Origin: Streptomyces sp. col6
GTDB taxonomy: Bacteria > Actinomycetota > Actinomycetes > Streptomycetales > Streptomycetaceae
Direction of reading: 5' to 3'
Assembly: GCF_008042035.1 (NCBI RefSeq)
Contig: NZ_RDBL01000013.1
Coordinates: 429,258 to 461,918, forward strand
DNA length: 32,661 bases
How positions within the stretch are numbered: the first letter of the stretch is position 1; each line of letters starts with the position of its first letter. The position numbers and the translations under genes were made by a program. This document shows positions 12,781 through 21,035 of this stretch, piece by piece. The notes beneath the pieces were generated by a model, which saw only the letters and a list, made by a program, of their open reading frames with translations, was not told the DNA's origin and made no database searches.

Positions 12781-13668
12781 TCAGCCGGCGTTCGGCCTTC
12801 CCCGCAGCCGCCACAGGCGCAGCGCCACCCCGGCCGCCGCCAGCACCGCCAGGGCCGGGACCACCGTGTCCTGGTCCACCACCCCGGCGCTGTACCCCAT
12901 CGCGAGGAACGGCGCCCCGGCCGGCGCGAACCGGCCGGGGGTGCGCAGCCGGGACAGCGCCGCGCGGCCCGCGAGCGCGAGGGCGGCGGCCATCGGGACA
13001 CCCAGGCGCCACAGGACGGCCGTGAGATGGCTGTCCGCATCCGTCAGGGTCAAAGCGGCCACCCCGAGCAGCGTCCACAGCACCAGCGCCGTACGGGCCG
13101 CCGTGCCGAGGGGGCGGCCGGGCGGGCGCAGGTCCGGCGGGCAGGCCAGGGGCAGCGCGGCCACCGCGACCGGGGCGAGGAGGTAGGTGACGGCGGCCGG
13201 CGGGAGCAGCGCCCCGGCCGACAGCGGGACCAGAACGAGCGCGAGCGCCTCGGCCAGCGCGCCCGCGAACGCGCACCGCGCCCCCACCGCGAAGCGCCCG
13301 CCCAGCGCCAGGACCGCCCCGGTCAGCGTCACCAGGTCGCAGCCGATCATGACGAAGCTGAGCGGCACCAGGAAGTCCGGGTTCCCGCTGAGCCGCCAGT
13401 CGCCGAGCACCGAGACGAGGCCGAAGGCGGCGTACGCGGCGGTCGCGGCCAGGGCGAAGGGTGCGGCGGCGGCGGAGAGACGGCCGGCGCGCTGCGCGGA
13501 CCCCAGACGCAGGCGCATCCGCAGCGCGTGCGCCACGATGTCGCCCGCCTCCCGGAACCGGGCGACCCGGCCGGCCCCCTCGGTCGCCGCCCGGTACGCC
13601 TCCGCGATGTCGTCCCCGAACGCGCGGCGGTAGCCGGTCGGGTACAGCCGCAGCAGCGGGGTGCTCAT
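12781..13668 (-). CDS. Integral membrane protein, partner of PadR
   Basis: The 295-aa protein has a cytoplasmic N-terminus LLRLYPTGYRRAFGDDIAEA (5-24), a motif that recurs in membrane proteins paired with PadR regulators, then about eight hydrophobic segments from residue 70 onward. ATG 13668 overlaps the PadR stop (ATGA), so the two are coupled. It may be the PadR target or a permease-like sensor; no transport signature is visible. It is convergent with the methyltransferase, 11 bp apart. Confidence 0.8.
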   Translation of the reverse strand: MSTPLLRLYPTGYRRAFGDDIAEAYRAATEGAGRVARFREAGDIVAHALRMRLRLGSAQRAGRLSAAAAPFALAATAAYAAFGLVSVLGDWRLSGNPDFLVPLSFVMIGCDLVTLTGAVLALGGRFAVGARCAFAGALAEALALVLVPLSAGALLPPAAVTYLLAPVAVAALPLACPPDLRPPGRPLGTAARTALVLWTLLGVAALTLTDADSHLTAVLWRLGVPMAAALALAGRAALSRLRTPGRFAPAGAPFLAMGYSAGVVDQDTVVPALAVLAAAGVALRLWRLRGRPNAG

Positions 13669-14003
13669 GCCGTGGCCGGCTTCCCGCCGACGCCCAGGCG
13701 CCGGGTGGCCTCGCGCGCGGTGGCCGCGATCCGGCGGGCCTCGGCGGCCAGGACCTCCCTGCCGGTGGCGGTGAGCGTGTAGGTGCGGCGCAGCCTGCTG
13801 TCCACGACCTCCTCCGCGTGCACCTCGATCAGGCCCTCGTTCAGCAGCCGCTCCAGCGCCCCGTACAGCGTGCCGGTGCGCATCCTGACCCGGCCGCCGG
13901 AGATCGTCTCGACCTCGCGCGCGATGGCGTAGCCGTGCCGTGGCTCGTCCGCCAGGGCGGTCAGGAGGAGGAGGGTCGGTTCCTGCATCGCGCGTTCGCT
14001 CAT
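13665..14003 (-). CDS. PadR family transcriptional regulator
   Basis: The 112-aa protein is a PadR winged helix: LLLLTALADEPRHGYAIARE (11-30), then VRMRTGTLYGALERLLNEGL (39-58) and RRTYTLTATGREVLAAEARR. It lacks a long C-terminal helical arm (PadR-s2 type). ATG 14003 follows TACGAT (14015-14010) by 6 bases, so it is probably leaderless. The gene lies 25 bp after the LysR stop in the same direction and is translationally coupled to the membrane protein. Autoregulation through the palindrome at 14025-14035 is likely. Confidence 0.9.
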   Translation of the reverse strand: MSERAMQEPTLLLLTALADEPRHGYAIAREVETISGGRVRMRTGTLYGALERLLNEGLIEVHAEEVVDSRLRRTYTLTATGREVLAAEARRIAATAREATRRLGVGGKPATA

Positions 14004-14009
14004 GCCCGT

Positions 14010-14035
14010 ATCGTACGGCAGGAATGAGTCACTCA
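14010..14035 (-). promoter_or_regulatory. PadR promoter with palindrome TGAGTCACTCA
   Basis: The -10 TACGAT (14015-14010) is 6 bases before ATG 14003. The perfect 11-bp palindrome at 14025-14035 would overlap the -35 zone, a usual PadR operator position. It runs into the last codons of the LysR gene. Confidence 0.5.
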
Positions 14036-15000
14036 CCGGCATATGACGGGCTGCCCTGACCTGCGGCCGGGGGGTGTTCTCCCGTGTCGTCCGGAGTCTC
14101 CTCGCGGGCCAGCTCCCGGAAGCAGCCCCGCAGCCAGGCGTGCGCCGGGTCCGCGTCGTGGCGCGGGTGCCAGGCCATCCCGAAGGAGAGCGGCGGCAGC
14201 GGGAAGGGGATCTCGAACGTCCGCAGGCCCAGCGGGTCCGTGAGGGGGCGGGTGCGCCGCGAGGCCAGGCCGACCAGGTCGCTGCCGAGCAGGAGGAAGA
14301 GCGACGAGGGGAGCGTGCCCACACTGCCCACCACCCGTCTGCGCAGACCGAGTTGTGCGAGAGCGGTGTCCACCGGGCCCTGCGTCCGGCCGCGCCGGGA
14401 CACCGTCACATGGTCGGCGGCGGCGAACCGGGCCGGGGTGATCTCCCCGTCCAGGAGCGGATGGCCGGGGCGCACCACGCCCATCATCCGGTCGTCGTAG
14501 AGGTGTTCGCGGTGCACCTCCGGCGAACGCGTGTCGAGCACCCCCACCTCCAGATCGGCGGCGCCCTCGCGCAGGAACGGCCCGTCCACATGGCTCTCCA
14601 TCAGGAAGCGGAGCCGCACACCGGGCGCCTCGCGGGCGATCCGGGCGAACAGCGCCGGGCCGGAGACCGCCGGCAGGATGTCCTGGGCCAGCACGGTGAA
14701 GGTCCGTGACAGGGCGCGCAGATCGACCTTGCCGCCCGACAGGAACACCCCGCGCGCCCGCTCCACCACGGCCCGCACCTCGCCGTGGATGGCCAGGGCG
14801 TGCGGCGTGGGCACCATCGTGCGCCCGGCGCGCACCAGCACCGGATCACCCAGCGCCTTGCGGATGCGGCCCAGGGTGCGGCTCATCGCGGGCTCGGACA
14901 GATGCAGCCGGGCGGCGGCGCCCGAGACGCTGGATTCCTCGATGAGGACGTCCAGCGCCACCAGAAGATTGAGGTCAAGGCCGGATTGCGTCACGCGCAT
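14029..15000 (-). CDS. LysR family transcriptional regulator
   Basis: The 323-aa protein has the LysR HTH at 8-66 (LDLNLLVALDVLIEESSVSG, AAARLHLSEPAMSRTLGRIR) and a periplasmic-binding-like effector domain (MMGVVRPGHPL, SDLVGLASRRTRPL) typical of NodD/LinR-like members. ATG 15000 is preceded by AAGGGA at 3 bases and GTG 14994 by the same site at 9 bases; either is possible. It is divergent from the MFS exporter over a 91-bp spacer, the classic LysR-target arrangement. Confidence 0.92.
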   Translation of the reverse strand: MRVTQSGLDLNLLVALDVLIEESSVSGAAARLHLSEPAMSRTLGRIRKALGDPVLVRAGRTMVPTPHALAIHGEVRAVVERARGVFLSGGKVDLRALSRTFTVLAQDILPAVSGPALFARIAREAPGVRLRFLMESHVDGPFLREGAADLEVGVLDTRSPEVHREHLYDDRMMGVVRPGHPLLDGEITPARFAAADHVTVSRRGRTQGPVDTALAQLGLRRRVVGSVGTLPSSLFLLLGSDLVGLASRRTRPLTDPLGLRTFEIPFPLPPLSFGMAWHPRHDADPAHAWLRGCFRELAREETPDDTGEHPPAAGQGSPSYAGE

Positions 15001-15021
15001 ACATCCCTTGTCGAAGATGCA

Positions 15022-15051
15022 TTGGAAAGCAAGTCGCGCCAACTCTACGGT
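15022..15051 (+). promoter_or_regulatory. Promoter of the MFS exporter
   Basis: TTGGAA (15022-15027) and TACGGT (15046-15051) are 18 bases apart in the LysR/MFS spacer. ATGCAT just upstream (15017-15022) and the pair TGC ... GCA around it are candidate LysR contact points. Confidence 0.5.
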
Positions 15052-15091
15052 GGATGGCACACCCCGTCACCACGGCTCCCCAGGAGGAGCG

Positions 15092-16555
15092 TTGTCCCCG
15101 TATGCCCAGAAGGCCCCCGGCCTCACCCGTGCCGCGCTGTACGTGCTCTGCGCCTGTGTGCTCGTCGCGCAGGGCATGGTCGCCGCCGTCAACCTGCTCA
15201 TTCCGCAGCTCGCCGCCTCCACCCTGCATCCCTCGTCCAGCGAACTGCTGTGGGCGGTCGACGCGTACGTCATCGTCTTCGCGGGCCTGCTGATCCCGGC
15301 GGGCGCGCTCGGCGACCGCTTCGGACGCAAGGGCGCCCTGCTCACCGGCCTCGGCCTCTTCGCCGCCGGCGCCGCCACCAGCGCGCTCGCCACCGCCCCC
15401 GCCGTGCTCATCGCCGGACGCGGGGTGTGTGGGGCGGGGGCCGCGCTCATCATGCCCGCGACCATGTCACTCCTGGTCACCCTCACCCCGCCCGCCCGCC
15501 GGTCCCAGGCACTGGCCACCTGGACGCTCGCCGCCGGACTCGGCGGCCTCGCGGGCAACGTCGGCGGCGGCCTCGCCGGACAGTTCGGGACCTGGCGCTC
15601 CCTGTTCTGGGCCGTGGTGCCGCTCGCCGCGCTGCTCGCCCTCGCCGTCGCCCGCCTCGCGCCCCGCAGCCCCGAGCGCACGGACACCGCACCCGACCCG
15701 GTCGGCTCGCTGCTCCTCGTCGCCGCCCTCACCTCCCTGGTGTACGGGATCATCGAGGGCCCGCCGCACGGCTGGGGCTCGGCGCGGGTGCTGACCGCCT
15801 TCGGCCTCGGAGCCGTACTGCTCACCGCCTTCACCGTGCACGGGCTGCGCGCCACAAGGCCGCTGCTCGACCCCCGGATCTTCGCCTCGCCGGTGCTGCG
15901 CGCAGGGACGCTCGGCATCGCCACAGCCTTCTTCGGTCTCTTCGCGCTGTTCTACGTCAACTCCCAGTACCTCCAGTACGTGAAGGGCTTCCCGGTCGGC
16001 CTCGCCGGGGTGGCGATCGTCCCGCTGACCGTGGGGATGGCCGTCATGCCGAAGATCGGGGCGCGCTGGCAGGACCGGTACGGCATCCGGCCCGTGGCGG
16101 GCGGCGGGCTCGCGGTCATCGGCCTCGGGCTGCTCCTCGTCTCGACCGCCGACGGGAGCACCCCGTACGCCCTGTACGCCGTGTACCTCCTCGTCATCTC
16201 CGCCGGTACGGGGCTGTGCGCGCCCGCGCTGACCGTGGCCGTCGTCGCCGGACTGCCCGCGCACCGCAGCGGGCTCGGTTCCGGGCTCAACACGGCGGCG
16301 CGCGAGATCGGGGCGGCGCTCGGGGTTGCCGTCGTCGGCACGGTGCTGGCCTCCGGGTCCGGCACGGACCACGTCACGGCCGGGCACGCCGCCGCGTTCG
16401 CCCCGGCGATGTCCGACGGGCTGCGGGTCGTGGCGGCGGTGCTCCTCGTCGCGACGGTGTTCGTGGTGCTCGGCACCTCGGGCCGGCCGCGCCGGGACAC
16501 GGAGCCGGCGGAGGGCCGGCCGGAGGGCGTCACCCGTACGGGCGCCTCCGCCTAG
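15092..16555 (+). CDS. MFS transporter (DHA2-like drug exporter)
   Basis: The 487-aa protein has about 14 hydrophobic segments and the DHA2 signatures: LLWAVDAYVIVFAGLLIPAG (52-71, motif D1/A region), GALGDRFGRKGAL (motif A, loop 2-3) and GRGVCGAGAALIMPA (motif B-like with the conserved Arg). The start is TTG 15092, chosen for AGGAGG (15082-15087) 4 bases upstream; no ATG/GTG fits. Expected role: proton-driven efflux of amphipathic compounds, controlled by the divergent LysR protein. Confidence 0.88.
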   Translation: MSPYAQKAPGLTRAALYVLCACVLVAQGMVAAVNLLIPQLAASTLHPSSSELLWAVDAYVIVFAGLLIPAGALGDRFGRKGALLTGLGLFAAGAATSALATAPAVLIAGRGVCGAGAALIMPATMSLLVTLTPPARRSQALATWTLAAGLGGLAGNVGGGLAGQFGTWRSLFWAVVPLAALLALAVARLAPRSPERTDTAPDPVGSLLLVAALTSLVYGIIEGPPHGWGSARVLTAFGLGAVLLTAFTVHGLRATRPLLDPRIFASPVLRAGTLGIATAFFGLFALFYVNSQYLQYVKGFPVGLAGVAIVPLTVGMAVMPKIGARWQDRYGIRPVAGGGLAVIGLGLLLVSTADGSTPYALYAVYLLVISAGTGLCAPALTVAVVAGLPAHRSGLGSGLNTAAREIGAALGVAVVGTVLASGSGTDHVTAGHAAAFAPAMSDGLRVVAAVLLVATVFVVLGTSGRPRRDTEPAEGRPEGVTRTGASA

Positions 16556-16620
16556 CCGCTCCGGGAAGGGTGTCGCAAGGTCGGTCTGACCTGCACGTTC
16601 CACCGGCCCAGGAGTCCTTC

Positions 16621-17064
16621 ATGGCACAGACCGCGCCCCCGCCGGGCACCCCTTCCCCGCCCACGGGCCCCGGCCCGGAGGAGGACAACCCCTGGGCGAC
16701 CGGCGGGATCATGTTCGCCGGTGTGCTGCTGATGGTCGACGGCGTGCTCGGGGCGATCAAGGGCATCGCCGGGATCGCGTCGGACGACGTCTACACGCGG
16801 ATCAACAACTACGTCTTCAAGTTCGACGTCACGACGTGGGGGTGGATCCACCTGGTCCTCGGCATCGTCATCGCGATCGTCGGCTGGGGCATTCTCCGGG
16901 GCTTCGGCTGGGCGCGTGGGGTCGGTGTGGGGCTCGCGGCCCTCAACATGATCGCCAACTTCATGTGGCTGCCCTACCAGCCGATCTGGGCCGTGGTCTC
17001 GCTCGCCATCGACACCTTCGTGATCTGGGCCCTGTGCACGGGACGCCTGAAGCCGGTCGTCTGA
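16621..17064 (+). CDS. DUF7144-type membrane protein
   Basis: The 147-aa protein has a Pro/Gly-rich cytoplasmic head (1-26) and four hydrophobic helices: GGIMFAGVLLMVDGVLGAIK (28-47), WIHLVLGIVIAIVGWGIL, VGVGLAALNMIANFMWLPY and WAVVSLAIDTFVIWALC. This matches the small actinobacterial DUF7144 family. ATG 16621 follows AGGAG at about 7 bases. It is 65 bp after the MFS stop in the same direction. Function unknown. Confidence 0.8.
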   Translation: MAQTAPPPGTPSPPTGPGPEEDNPWATGGIMFAGVLLMVDGVLGAIKGIAGIASDDVYTRINNYVFKFDVTTWGWIHLVLGIVIAIVGWGILRGFGWARGVGVGLAALNMIANFMWLPYQPIWAVVSLAIDTFVIWALCTGRLKPVV

Positions 17065-17107
17065 CCGCCCGGGCGCCGTTGTCAGTGGTGCGGGTCACAC
17101 TGGAGAC

Positions 17108-17332
17108 ATGTGCCGCAGTATCAAGACGCTCCGACCGCCCGCCCTCCCCGAAGAGGCCACCGAGGAGGACATCCGCGCCGCCGCCCTGCAGTTCGTCCGC
17201 AAGGTGTCGGGCTTCCGTGCGCCGGCCGCGCACAACAGGGAAGTCTTCGACCGTGCCGTCGACGAGATCGCCGAGGCGACCGCCCGGCTGCTGGACGGCC
17301 TGGAGATACGGGGTGGTGTCAGGACGCCGTAG
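17108..17332 (+). CDS. DUF2277 family protein (74 aa)
   Basis: The 74-aa protein begins MCRSIKTLRPP, the diagnostic opening of DUF2277, followed by two helices (EEATEEDIRAAALQFVRKVS and AAHNREVFDRAVDEIAEATA). ATG 17108 has GGAG nearby; CACACT (17096-17101) ends 6 bases before the ATG, so it may be leaderless. Function unknown. It is convergent with the DedA gene, 6 bp apart. Confidence 0.85.
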   Translation: MCRSIKTLRPPALPEEATEEDIRAAALQFVRKVSGFRAPAAHNREVFDRAVDEIAEATARLLDGLEIRGGVRTP

Positions 17333-17338
17333 CCGGAT

Positions 17339-18001
17339 TCAGGAGGCCGTGGACACCGAGGCGGCGCGTGCCGCCTCGGCCGGGCGCCGCATGAGCAGGG
17401 CTGCGAAGGAGCCCGCGACGAACAGGGCGAGGACCGAGACGGCCGTGCCCAGCCAGCTCGCGCCCAGCCACTGCGCGCCGAAGTAGCCGAGGCCCACGCT
17501 GTAGCCGGCCCATGCCAGGCCGGCGACGGCCGACCACGGCAGGAATTCCTTCACCTTGCGGTGCGAGGCGCCCGCGCCCAGCGAGACGACCGAGCGCCCG
17601 GCCGGGGCGAAGCGCGCGATGACGACGAGGATGCCGCCGCCCCGGCTCAGGGCAGCGCCCAGGCGTTCCTGCGCGGAGGTGAGGCGCCGGGAGCGCGCTA
17701 TGGCGCGGTCCAGCCGCTCGCCGCCGATCCGGGCCAGCCGGTACGCGGCGAGGTCGCCGAGTACCGAGGCGGTGGCGGCGCACAGGAGGAGTGCCAGGAG
17801 CGAGGGGACCTCGGTGACCTGGCGGGCGGCGCCCGCCGCGTCGGCGGCCACGCCGGTGGTGCCCGCTGCGGCGGCCGTGGCGGCGGTGATCACCAGTACA
17901 CCGCTGGGCAGCACGGGGAGGAAGACGTCCAGCAGCACGGAGAGGGCGACCACGACATAGATCCATGGGCTGCCGACCAGCGCACCCACACTCTCCAGCA
18001 C
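17339..18001 (-). CDS. DedA family membrane protein
   Basis: The 220-aa protein has the DedA/VTT layout: N-terminal helix (WIYVVVALSVLLDVFLPVLP, 13-32), the re-entrant G-x-x-x-G segment, DLAAYRLARIGG, then the conserved FAPAGRSVVSLGAGASHR (the F-x-P-x-x-R core) and two C-terminal helices. DedA proteins are flippases or membrane-homeostasis factors. GTG 18001 follows GGGGAG at 5 bases. The final coding bases contain a terminator hairpin that can serve the facing DUF2277 gene. Confidence 0.88.
   Translation of the reverse strand: MLESVGALVGSPWIYVVVALSVLLDVFLPVLPSGVLVITAATAAAAGTTGVAADAAGAARQVTEVPSLLALLLCAATASVLGDLAAYRLARIGGERLDRAIARSRRLTSAQERLGAALSRGGGILVVIARFAPAGRSVVSLGAGASHRKVKEFLPWSAVAGLAWAGYSVGLGYFGAQWLGASWLGTAVSVLALFVAGSFAALLMRRPAEAARAASVSTAS
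17356..17379. terminator. Hairpin within the DedA 3' end
   Basis: CCGAGGCGGC (17356-17365) pairs perfectly with GCCGCCTCGG (17370-17379), loop GCGT. It lies 24 bp beyond the DUF2277 stop and inside the last codons of the convergent DedA gene. Confidence 0.6.
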
Positions 18002-18146
18002 TTCTACTCCCCGATCCGTGACAACGCCGCGACGTCGCAGGGGAGCGGCAGGAGCGGCAGGTTCAGCTGTACAGCGTACGCCTGTCGTTCACCCGGTGAT
18101 CCATATATATGCGTGATGTTGGGCACCCCGGTCGAGCGGGGCTTGA

Positions 18147-18184
18147 GCGTGTACCGCCGGGGAGCGGATCCCGGCGGTACACGC
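18147..18184. terminator. Terminator between DoxX and DedA
   Basis: GCGTGTACCGCCGGG (18147-18161) and its exact complement (18170-18184) form a 15-bp stem with an 8-nt loop, about 54 bp after the DoxX stop (minus strand). A shorter 7-bp hairpin lies at 18195-18217. Confidence 0.85.
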
Positions 18185-18237
18185 AGAAGATGCGGGGCCC
18201 GGTCGGTCGGCGGGCCCGGGGGAGCGGGGAGGGCTGG

Positions 18238-18696
18238 TCAGGCGGCGACCGGGGTGTTCTGCTCCGCCGTGTGGTCCCGGTCCTGCCGGTCCGGTGCGCG
18301 GTCGGTGAAGAGGCCGTCCAGGGCGAGGGCGCCAGGGCCGGTGAAGACGATCAGCAGGAACACCCAGCAGTAGATGGCGGACGGTTCACCGCCGTTCTGG
18401 AGGGGGAAGAGGGCGTGGGACTGGTGGACCGTGAAGTAGGCGTAGGCCATGGACCCGGACGAGATCAGAGCGGCGAGCCGGGTGCCCAGGCCCAGGGCGA
18501 CCAGGGCGCCGCCGATGAGCTGGATCACCGCCGCGTACCAGCCCGGCCAGGTGCCGGCGGGTATGGAGCCGCCGTCCCGGGCGCCGCCGAGCACCCCGAA
18601 GATCGAGGCGGCGCCGTGGCACGCGAAGAGCAGGCCGACGACGATGCGGAAGAGCGCGAGGGCGTAGGGCTGGGCGCGGTGCAGGTGTGGGGTCAT
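18238..18696 (-). CDS. DoxX family membrane protein
   Basis: The 152-aa protein has four hydrophobic helices: ALALFRIVVGLLFACHGAAS (12-31), WYAAVIQLIGGALVALGLGT, AALISSGSMAYAYFTVHQ and IYCWVFLLIVFTGPGALALD, with the R-x-x-x-G of DoxX in the first. DoxX proteins are linked to redox and thiosulphate or thiol stress. ATG 18696 has AAGGAG 9 bases upstream. A possible iron box lies in its promoter (18750-18768). Confidence 0.88.
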   Translation of the reverse strand: MTPHLHRAQPYALALFRIVVGLLFACHGAASIFGVLGGARDGGSIPAGTWPGWYAAVIQLIGGALVALGLGTRLAALISSGSMAYAYFTVHQSHALFPLQNGGEPSAIYCWVFLLIVFTGPGALALDGLFTDRAPDRQDRDHTAEQNTPVAA

Positions 18697-18749
18697 GGGG
18701 GGAGGCTCCTTCGGTCTGGTGGGGACGTGAACCGACTGGGCGCCAAAGA

Positions 18750-18776
18750 TTAGGTAGACCTCACCAATACTTGCAA
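18750..18776 (-). promoter_or_regulatory. DoxX promoter with iron-box-like sequence
   Basis: On the minus strand TTGCAA (18776-18771) and TAATCT are spaced about 18 bases. The spacer contains a sequence which on the plus strand reads TTAGGTAGACCTCACCAAT (18750-18768) and agrees with the 19-bp DtxR/DmdR iron box TTAGGTTAGSCTAACCTAA at 13 positions by my count. Binding is a hypothesis. Confidence 0.4.
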
Positions 18777-19082
18777 GTTCAACGTTCTGTCGACTGGCCG
18801 AAAAGCGACTGGCTGTCGTGAGCGGCTGGACGCGCCAATACCGCCTCGAACTGGGCAACCTCCTTTCTTTGCTTGGCCTGAACCAATGACGGCGCAGCTT
18901 TCCGGCCATGGCGATGGGGTTCCGGCGGTTGCTGCTCCGACCACGGCTGCCCCGGGTTTCGCTCGAATACCGCTGGAGTTCCCGGTCCCCTCGCGTCCCT
19001 TTGGCGGACTGCCGGCCCGCCGGCGGGCGGCCGGGGGGGCGGGTCGTGGTCATGAAGCGCCGTAGTCGGCCGAAAACACGTC
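18777..19082. other. Gap with no supported gene
   Basis: Open frames exist on both strands but lack ribosome binding sites and domains; the minus frame that runs into doxX is only an upstream extension. The DNA upstream of 18900 is somewhat richer in A/T than the neighbours. I see no repeat or RNA gene. Confidence 0.5.
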
Positions 19083-19134
19083 GGTGGCCCCGTCGGCCGG
19101 GCCCGTCGTGCGGGCGTCGGCCGGCGGGGCCACC
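19083..19134. terminator. Terminator after the secreted HNH nuclease
   Basis: A 17-bp stem (19083-19099 with 19118-19134, one T-G wobble) encloses an 18-nt GC-rich loop, 31 bp after the nuclease stop. Confidence 0.8.
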
Positions 19135-19165
19135 GGGTGGCGGATGCTGCCGGGCGATCCTCGGT

Positions 19166-19810
19166 TCAGCAGCCGCTGAGCGCGGACTGCAGGGCCGACT
19201 TCTCGGCCGAGTCGACGGTCAGCTTGTAGTAGTGCTTCACGTGGATCCAGGCGCGCACGTAGGTGCACTTGTACGCGGCACGCGACGGCATCCAGGACGC
19301 CGGGTCCTTGTCGCCCTTGGACTGGTTGACGTTGTCCGTGACCGCGATCAGCTGCGGCCGGGTCAGGTCGTTGGCGTACGCCTGCCGTTGTGCGGTGGTC
19401 CAACTGGACGCTCCCGAGCGCCAGGCCTCGGCGAGCGGGACCATGTGGTCGATGTCCAGATCGGACGCGGCGGTCCAGGTGGCGCCGTCGTACTCCGAGT
19501 ACCAACTGCCGCTGGTCGCGGCGCAGCTGGAGTCCTGCGAGACGTTGGTGCCGTCCCGCTTCAGGACGACCTCGCGGGTGTTGCAGGCTCCCGACTGGGT
19601 GATCCAGTGCGGGAACTTGTCCCTGCTGTACCCGCTGGACGAACCCTCCGCCTGCACGGTCAGCTCGCTCAGATAGGTGCGGGCCGTGGACGCGGAGACC
19701 GGAGTGGGCATGGCCGCCTGGGCGCCGGGGGCGGTGAGCAGGCCGGTGGTGACGGCGAGTGCGGCGGATGCGGTGAGGACGGCTATGCGACGCGCGTAGA
19801 CACCTGACAT
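19166..19810 (-). CDS. Secreted HNH-type nuclease (DUF1524-like)
   Basis: The 214-aa protein has a signal peptide (basic MSGVYARR, hydrophobic 9-25, AQA-A cleavage near 33). The nuclease core follows: DLDIDHMVPLAEAW (117-130, DH = catalytic Asp121/His122), RQAYANDLTRPQLIAVTDNV (142-161) and NQSKGDKDP (162-170, Asn and Lys of the motif), then CTYVRAWIHVKHYYKL. Four Cys (76, 96, 182, 214) could form two disulphides. ATG 19810 follows AAGGGAG at 5 bases. Likely role: extracellular DNA degradation. Confidence 0.92.
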   Translation of the reverse strand: MSGVYARRIAVLTASAALAVTTGLLTAPGAQAAMPTPVSASTARTYLSELTVQAEGSSSGYSRDKFPHWITQSGACNTREVVLKRDGTNVSQDSSCAATSGSWYSEYDGATWTAASDLDIDHMVPLAEAWRSGASSWTTAQRQAYANDLTRPQLIAVTDNVNQSKGDKDPASWMPSRAAYKCTYVRAWIHVKHYYKLTVDSAEKSALQSALSGC

Positions 19811-20052
19811 GCGAACTCCCTTGATGTGGGGGGATGCGGACGGACTGTCATGAACGGCCCGGCCATCGTGGCGGCGTCCGGTTTCCGTGGGGTGGGCGCC
19901 AGGTAACAGGGTGGCGACATGCGCACGTCACATCAAGGGATCTGACAAAGGGGTTCGTGGTGAGAGGGGCGTACGGGCCCGTGCGCGCGGGCGCGCTTCG
20001 CCGGTCCGGCGGGGCGCGAGCGCTCACGACCTGCGCGGGAGCGCATGCGTAT

Positions 20053-20079
20053 GGCCCCCGCCCGGGGTGGGCGAGGGCC
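20053..20079. terminator. Putative terminator after the HAD gene
   Basis: An 11-bp stem with one mismatch (20053-20063 with 20069-20079, 5-nt loop), about 90 bp past the HAD stop. The rest of 19840-20168 holds no supported gene: high-GC sequence with several imperfect inverted repeats and the nuclease promoter. Confidence 0.45.
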
Positions 20080-20168
20080 GTACGGAGGTTCGTGGTGCTG
20101 GTGTTTGACGAGGGATCAGCGGGCCGGGGGCGGGGGCCGGTGCGGGAGGCGGGTGCCCCGGCGCGGGG

Positions 20169-20831
20169 CTAGCGCGCGTCGAAGCGCAGGGTGAACGAGC
20201 CGTCCGCCGCGGCCTCCACGCGCAGCTGCGTCAGGTCGGCCACATGGGCGTCGGGGGAGTGGGCCCCCGCGCGCGGGCCGACGCCCACGACGCGCATGCC
20301 GGCCGCCCGGCCCGCCGCGATGCCCGCCTCGGAGTCCTCGAAGACGACGCAGTCCGCCGGCGCGAAGCCCAGCGCGGCCGCGCCCTTGAGGAAGCCCTCC
20401 GGGTCCGGCTTGCTGGCGCCGACGCTCTCGGCGGTGATGCGGAGGTCCGGCATCCGCAGCGAGGCCGCGTTCATCCGGGCCGTCGCCAGCGCGAGGTCGG
20501 CCGAGGTGACCAGGGCGTGCGGAAGGGCTGCGATGGCGTCCATGAAGGCGGGGGCGCCGCCGACCGGGACGACCCCGTCGGTGTCGGCGGTCTCCTCGGC
20601 GAGCATCACCCGGTTGTCCGCGTAGTTCTGCTCCATCGGGCGGTCCGGGAGCAGCATCGCCATCGTGGCGTAGCCCTGGCGGCCGTGGACCACCTTCAGC
20701 GCCGCTTCCGGATCCAGGCCCTGCCGTAGCGCCCAGCGCCGCCAGCAGCGCTCCACGACGGCGTCGGAGTTCACCAGGGTGCCGTCCATGTCGAGCAGCA
20801 GCGCTTGGGCGGTGAGGGCGGTGGCCGGCAT
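20169..20831 (-). CDS. HAD-superfamily phosphatase
   Basis: The 220-aa protein has HAD motif I DMDGTLVNSD (14-23; nucleophile Asp14, acid Asp16), motif II VTSADLAL (Ser), motif III KPDPEGFLKGAAALG (Lys) and motif IV VVFEDSEAGIAAG. The cap region (35-95) marks subclass IA, as in sugar or phosphoglycolate phosphatases; the DSxAG-type motif IV resembles sugar phosphatases. ATG 20831 has GGAG 7 bases upstream. It stands alone, with a possible extended -10 (TGTATCGT) in the 200-bp spacer upstream. Confidence 0.9.
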   Translation of the reverse strand: MPATALTAQALLLDMDGTLVNSDAVVERCWRRWALRQGLDPEAALKVVHGRQGYATMAMLLPDRPMEQNYADNRVMLAEETADTDGVVPVGGAPAFMDAIAALPHALVTSADLALATARMNAASLRMPDLRITAESVGASKPDPEGFLKGAAALGFAPADCVVFEDSEAGIAAGRAAGMRVVGVGPRAGAHSPDAHVADLTQLRVEAAADGSFTLRFDAR

Positions 20832-21035
20832 GGGCGGGCTCCAGAACGGGGGAAGCGAACGCCGCGGGGGTGAGCGGCGCGGGAGACGTCAAGCGGCCCC
20901 CGCCCGCCGGTCAGGGTGTGCGCGCGGAGGCCCCTTTGTTCCTCCACGATACAAAAACGGGGTCGCAAACGCGAATCCCCCTGCCGGGGCGGCTCGGATC
21001 CCCGTCCCGGAGGCCGTGCGGCCCCGCGGTTCCCG

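Noticed and set aside
12112..13782. 556-codon plus-strand ORF
   Set aside because: Arg/Ala/Gly/Pro shadow across the methyltransferase and the opposite-strand membrane gene.
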